Program-made: the position numbers and the translations under genes | Shown: piece after piece, positions 61,765 through 64,000 of the stretch | Layout of the letters: each line of letters starts with the position of its first letter | Position numbering within the stretch: position 1 is the stretch's first letter | The notes under the pieces: generated by a model | What the model was told of the DNA's origin: nothing | Seen by the model: only the letters and a program-made list of their open reading frames with translations | Databases searched by the model: none | Source: Mucilaginibacter glaciei | GTDB taxonomy: Bacteria > Bacteroidota > Bacteroidia > Sphingobacteriales > Sphingobacteriaceae | Assembly (NCBI RefSeq): GCF_014773245.1 | Contig: NZ_JACWMX010000007.1 | Span: 124,001 to 188,000, forward strand | Direction: 5' to 3' | Length of the DNA stretch: 64,000 nt

Positions 61765-63657
61765 ATGGATTATTTTAAAGATCTGCTGGAACTGCTCAGG
61801 ATTGAACGTGAAGAAGACCGCAACGCCTATTTAAAACTCACCCAAAGCACATCAGTAAGCGACCGCCGGGCGGCAGGTATTACCTGGTACCCAATCGCTA
61901 TCCGGGGTAACGAACCCAGCCGAGGCGATTATATAACGGTTGAGGTGGAGCGCACAACCCATAAAGATCTTTCGCATCAGTTTAGGTTTGGGGTGCCCGC
62001 TGTGCTTTTCAGCAACCATGATGCAGGTACTGATCGAGTGGAGGGCACCATTGCTTACTCCGGCGGCGACAGGCTCAAAATAACTCTGTTCACCGATGAA
62101 CTGCCCGACTGGACCCGCAACGGTAAATTAGGGGTTGAATTATTGTTCGATAACAACAGTTACGATGAAATGCAGTCGGCATTGAAAACTGCTTCGGCCC
62201 TAAAAGATAAACCGGAGGCCAAACTGATAAGGATACTGACTGGCGAGGCAGAGCCGGGTTTTGCAGATGCCGATTATAACCGAACGTTTCCGTCACTCAA
62301 TCCATCGCAACAAACTGCAGCACAGCAAATTTTAGGTGCAAACGAGTTGTCTATTGTCCATGGCCCGCCGGGAACGGGAAAAACTACCACCATTGTGCAA
62401 GCCATAAAAGGCCTTATTAAACAGGATAATAAGCAGATCCTGGTGGTGGCACCCAGCAATACCGCGGTAGACTTGTTGAGCGAGAAGCTGGCAGCCGAGG
62501 GCCTGAATGTTTTACGTATCGGCAACCCTGCCCGTGTTTCGGAAAAGTTATCCGCACTTACGCTCGATAGCAAAATGGGTGATCATAAGTACACAAAGGA
62601 TATTAAAGAGATGAAAAAGCAGGCGTCAGGGTATAAGAATATGGCGCACCAGTACAAACGCAGTTTCGGTAAGGCAGAGCGTGACCAGCGCAAGGCCCTT
62701 TTTGATGAAGCCCACCGCATTATGAAGGATGTGGCTAAAACCGAGCAGTTTATCATCGACGACCTGGTTGCCAAAGCGCAGATCATCACAGCTACGCTGG
62801 TGGGCAGCAACCACTACACGATACGCGATGTAAAATTTGATACCGTAGTAATTGACGAGGCCGGACAGGCCTTAGAACCCGCCTGCTGGATCCCGATATT
62901 GAAGGCCCAAAAACTCATCATGGCGGGCGACCATTTGCAACTGGCACCCACCATCAAATCAAACAAGGCAGCACAAAAGGGATTGGCTACTACCCTGCTT
63001 GAGAAATGCGCCACCCAGCACCCGCAAGCTGTTACTTTATTAGAAGAACAGTACCGTATGAATGAGGCCATCATGGGTTTCTCGTCCCGCGAGTTTTACG
63101 GTAACCGGTTGAAGGCAAATGAGGGCGTAGCTCAACGCTTGTTGTTTGAAAAGGATTTGCCCATGACGTTTGTAGATACTGCAGGTTGTGGTTTTGATGA
63201 AAAGCTGGAAGGCACCAGTAGCACCAATCCCGAAGAAGCTGTATTTCTGTTTAAACATCTGTACCAATTGGCAGAACAGATCGCGGCAAGAGGGCTGGAA
63301 TTTCCGTCGATAGCCATCATATCTCCATACAAAGGGCAGATCAGAATCTTGAAAGAGTTGTTTGAAGCTTCGGAACTTATAAAGTATAAAGACAAAATAT
63401 CGGTAAATACGATAGATAGTTTCCAGGGGCAGGAAAGGGATGTGGTTTATATCAGTATGACCCGTAGTAACGCCGAAGGTGAAATTGGTTTTTTGGCAGA
63501 TACCCGGCGCATGAACGTCGCGATGACAAGAGCACGAAAAAAATTAGTAATTATAGGTGATAGTTCGACAATTACACGCTTGCCATTCTACGCAGACATG
63601 GTTACCTATGCAGAAAACATTAGTGGCTACCAAAGTGCCTGGGAATATCAAAACTGA
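61765..63657 (+). CDS. Superfamily 1 (IGHMBP2/DNA2-like) helicase
   Basis: A 630-residue SF1B-type helicase. Motifs: I VHGPPGTGKTTT (about 194-205), Ia VAPSNTAVDLL, II VVIDEAGQALEP, III MAGDHLQLAPT, IV/V TIDSFQGQERDVVYISMTRSN, VI VAMTRARKKLVIIGD. The N-terminal 150 residues with GITWYPIAIRG and KDLSHQFRFG-type text resemble the beta-barrel domain of IGHMBP2-like proteins. ATG 61765 (MDYFKDLLELLRIE) is chosen; the longer frame from upstream adds 17 residues not typical of the family. The protein may unwind DNA or RNA. It is a single gene. Confidence 0.92.
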   Translation: MDYFKDLLELLRIEREEDRNAYLKLTQSTSVSDRRAAGITWYPIAIRGNEPSRGDYITVEVERTTHKDLSHQFRFGVPAVLFSNHDAGTDRVEGTIAYSGGDRLKITLFTDELPDWTRNGKLGVELLFDNNSYDEMQSALKTASALKDKPEAKLIRILTGEAEPGFADADYNRTFPSLNPSQQTAAQQILGANELSIVHGPPGTGKTTTIVQAIKGLIKQDNKQILVVAPSNTAVDLLSEKLAAEGLNVLRIGNPARVSEKLSALTLDSKMGDHKYTKDIKEMKKQASGYKNMAHQYKRSFGKAERDQRKALFDEAHRIMKDVAKTEQFIIDDLVAKAQIITATLVGSNHYTIRDVKFDTVVIDEAGQALEPACWIPILKAQKLIMAGDHLQLAPTIKSNKAAQKGLATTLLEKCATQHPQAVTLLEEQYRMNEAIMGFSSREFYGNRLKANEGVAQRLLFEKDLPMTFVDTAGCGFDEKLEGTSSTNPEEAVFLFKHLYQLAEQIAARGLEFPSIAIISPYKGQIRILKELFEASELIKYKDKISVNTIDSFQGQERDVVYISMTRSNAEGEIGFLADTRRMNVAMTRARKKLVIIGDSSTITRLPFYADMVTYAENISGYQSAWEYQN

Positions 63658-63679
63658 TATTCCCGGATACCGATTATAT

Positions 63680-63997
63680 TTAGGATGCCTGTTTTAAAAC
63701 ATGCATATGGTTAGCCTCCGTTTTCAAGTCGCGGCTAATTGAAGGAACATCCTTAGCACCGTATTTATCTTTAAGCTTTTTAAAGATCTCGAAGCTAAAA
63801 GCATCAACCATTGGTAAATTGTATTTTTCGATAGTTCCTGGGTGCAGCCGTAGTGCGTCAGCTTGAACCTTCATATCCATGTGGTTAATATGGGTAATGC
63901 CGGTAGCCATATCTGTTTCAAATACAACAAAAGTGTCAATATTCCTTCCATCACTGTCGGTATAAATTACCGTTTCGTTTTCGTTAAACCGTTTCAT
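63680..63997 (-). CDS. Small protein of unknown function
   Basis: A 105-residue soluble protein with complete frame (ATG 63997 to stop 63680). The N-terminal half is beta-rich (ETVIYTDSDGRNIDTFVVFE, THINHMDMKVQADALRLHP) and the C-terminal half is helical and charged (DAFSFEIFKKLKDKYGAKDV). There is no signal peptide or known motif. It is convergent with the helicase gene. Its promoter lies outside or at the window edge. Confidence 0.75.
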   Translation of the reverse strand: MKRFNENETVIYTDSDGRNIDTFVVFETDMATGITHINHMDMKVQADALRLHPGTIEKYNLPMVDAFSFEIFKKLKDKYGAKDVPSISRDLKTEANHMHVLKQAS

Positions 63998-64000
63998 AGT

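Noticed and set aside
1-64000. CRISPR arrays, transposases, phage genes, tRNA or rRNA
   Set aside because: I looked for regular spacers, DDE-type proteins and cloverleaf or rRNA signatures by eye and found none. A tool search with Infernal or tRNAscan-SE would be needed to exclude them firmly.

Overview
The window looks like chromosome from a Bacteroidota bacterium of the Sphingobacteriaceae type (Mucilaginibacter or Pedobacter-like). The signs are: -7 promoter boxes of the form TAnnTTTG with little Shine-Dalgarno signal; Bacteroidota families (DUF4920, DUF5686 with a carboxypeptidase-like regulatory domain, HscA-type DnaK paralogue, FucP-type permease, secreted GH30 and ThuA proteins); many lipoproteins and outer-membrane barrels; and dispersed palindromic intergenic repeats. 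This assignment is inference from gene content, not a database match. I found no rRNA, tRNA, CRISPR array, transposase, phage gene or replication origin.

Layout. 1-8.4 kb: end of a zinc-ribbon protein, secreted glycosylasparaginase, CutC, a peptidase/propeller/barrel surface protein, HscA and a secreted protein of unknown function. 8.5-17.5 kb: small coiled-coil protein, TPR protein, riboflavin synthase, GH30 hydrolase, SRPBCC protein, Nudix hydrolase, biotin carboxylase, nuoB-nuoA and a flavoprotein that starts on the same CATG as nuoA. 17.6-24.9 kb: sugar catabolism (FucP permease plus SDR dehydrogenase; uxaC-kdgK-eda for hexuronates) interrupted by a degenerate DEAD-box protein and a VF530-type protein. 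25-36.2 kb: DUF4920, AlkB, a sugar-kinase-like phosphotransferase, a lipoprotein hydrolase, two adjacent soluble sensor kinases, an OmpA lipoprotein, a sugar O-acetyltransferase and small membrane, J-domain and START proteins. 36.3-46.9 kb: M16 peptidase, Rossmann protein with a 53-aa membrane protein, MacB/FtsX-type permease, zinc alcohol dehydrogenase, an AraC regulator with its SDR target, and a YdjC-type deacetylase. 47-53.6 kb: a large outer-membrane protein with a kinase-like N-terminal domain, then an operon of a 118-aa orphan, a DUF5686 protein and a MarR regulator. 53.7-60.7 kb: a TetR-controlled RND efflux set (regulator, lipoprotein adaptor, pump, TolC-like lipoprotein). 60.9-64 kb: ThuA protein, SF1 helicase and a small unknown protein.

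How genes work together. The clearest regulatory logic is at the three transcription factors. TetR has near-identical operators before its own gene and twice before the adaptor. AraC has two direct-repeat sites 21 bp apart in front of the SDR and one in front of itself. MarR has a palindrome over the promoter of its own operon. The hexuronate genes supply the isomerase, KDG kinase and KDPG aldolase, but the mannonate oxidoreductase and dehydratase steps are not in the window. nuoA-nuoB stand without the rest of complex I.

The best candidates for something under-described are the GDxDRH kinase-like domain fused to an RTX-like segment and a beta-barrel (47.1-49.6 kb), the DEAD-box paralogue that has lost its arginine motifs (20.1 kb), the 15-bp hairpin swallowing a start codon (8.87 kb), and the repeats inserted next to or inside transcription units. 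None of these is proven to be a new system.
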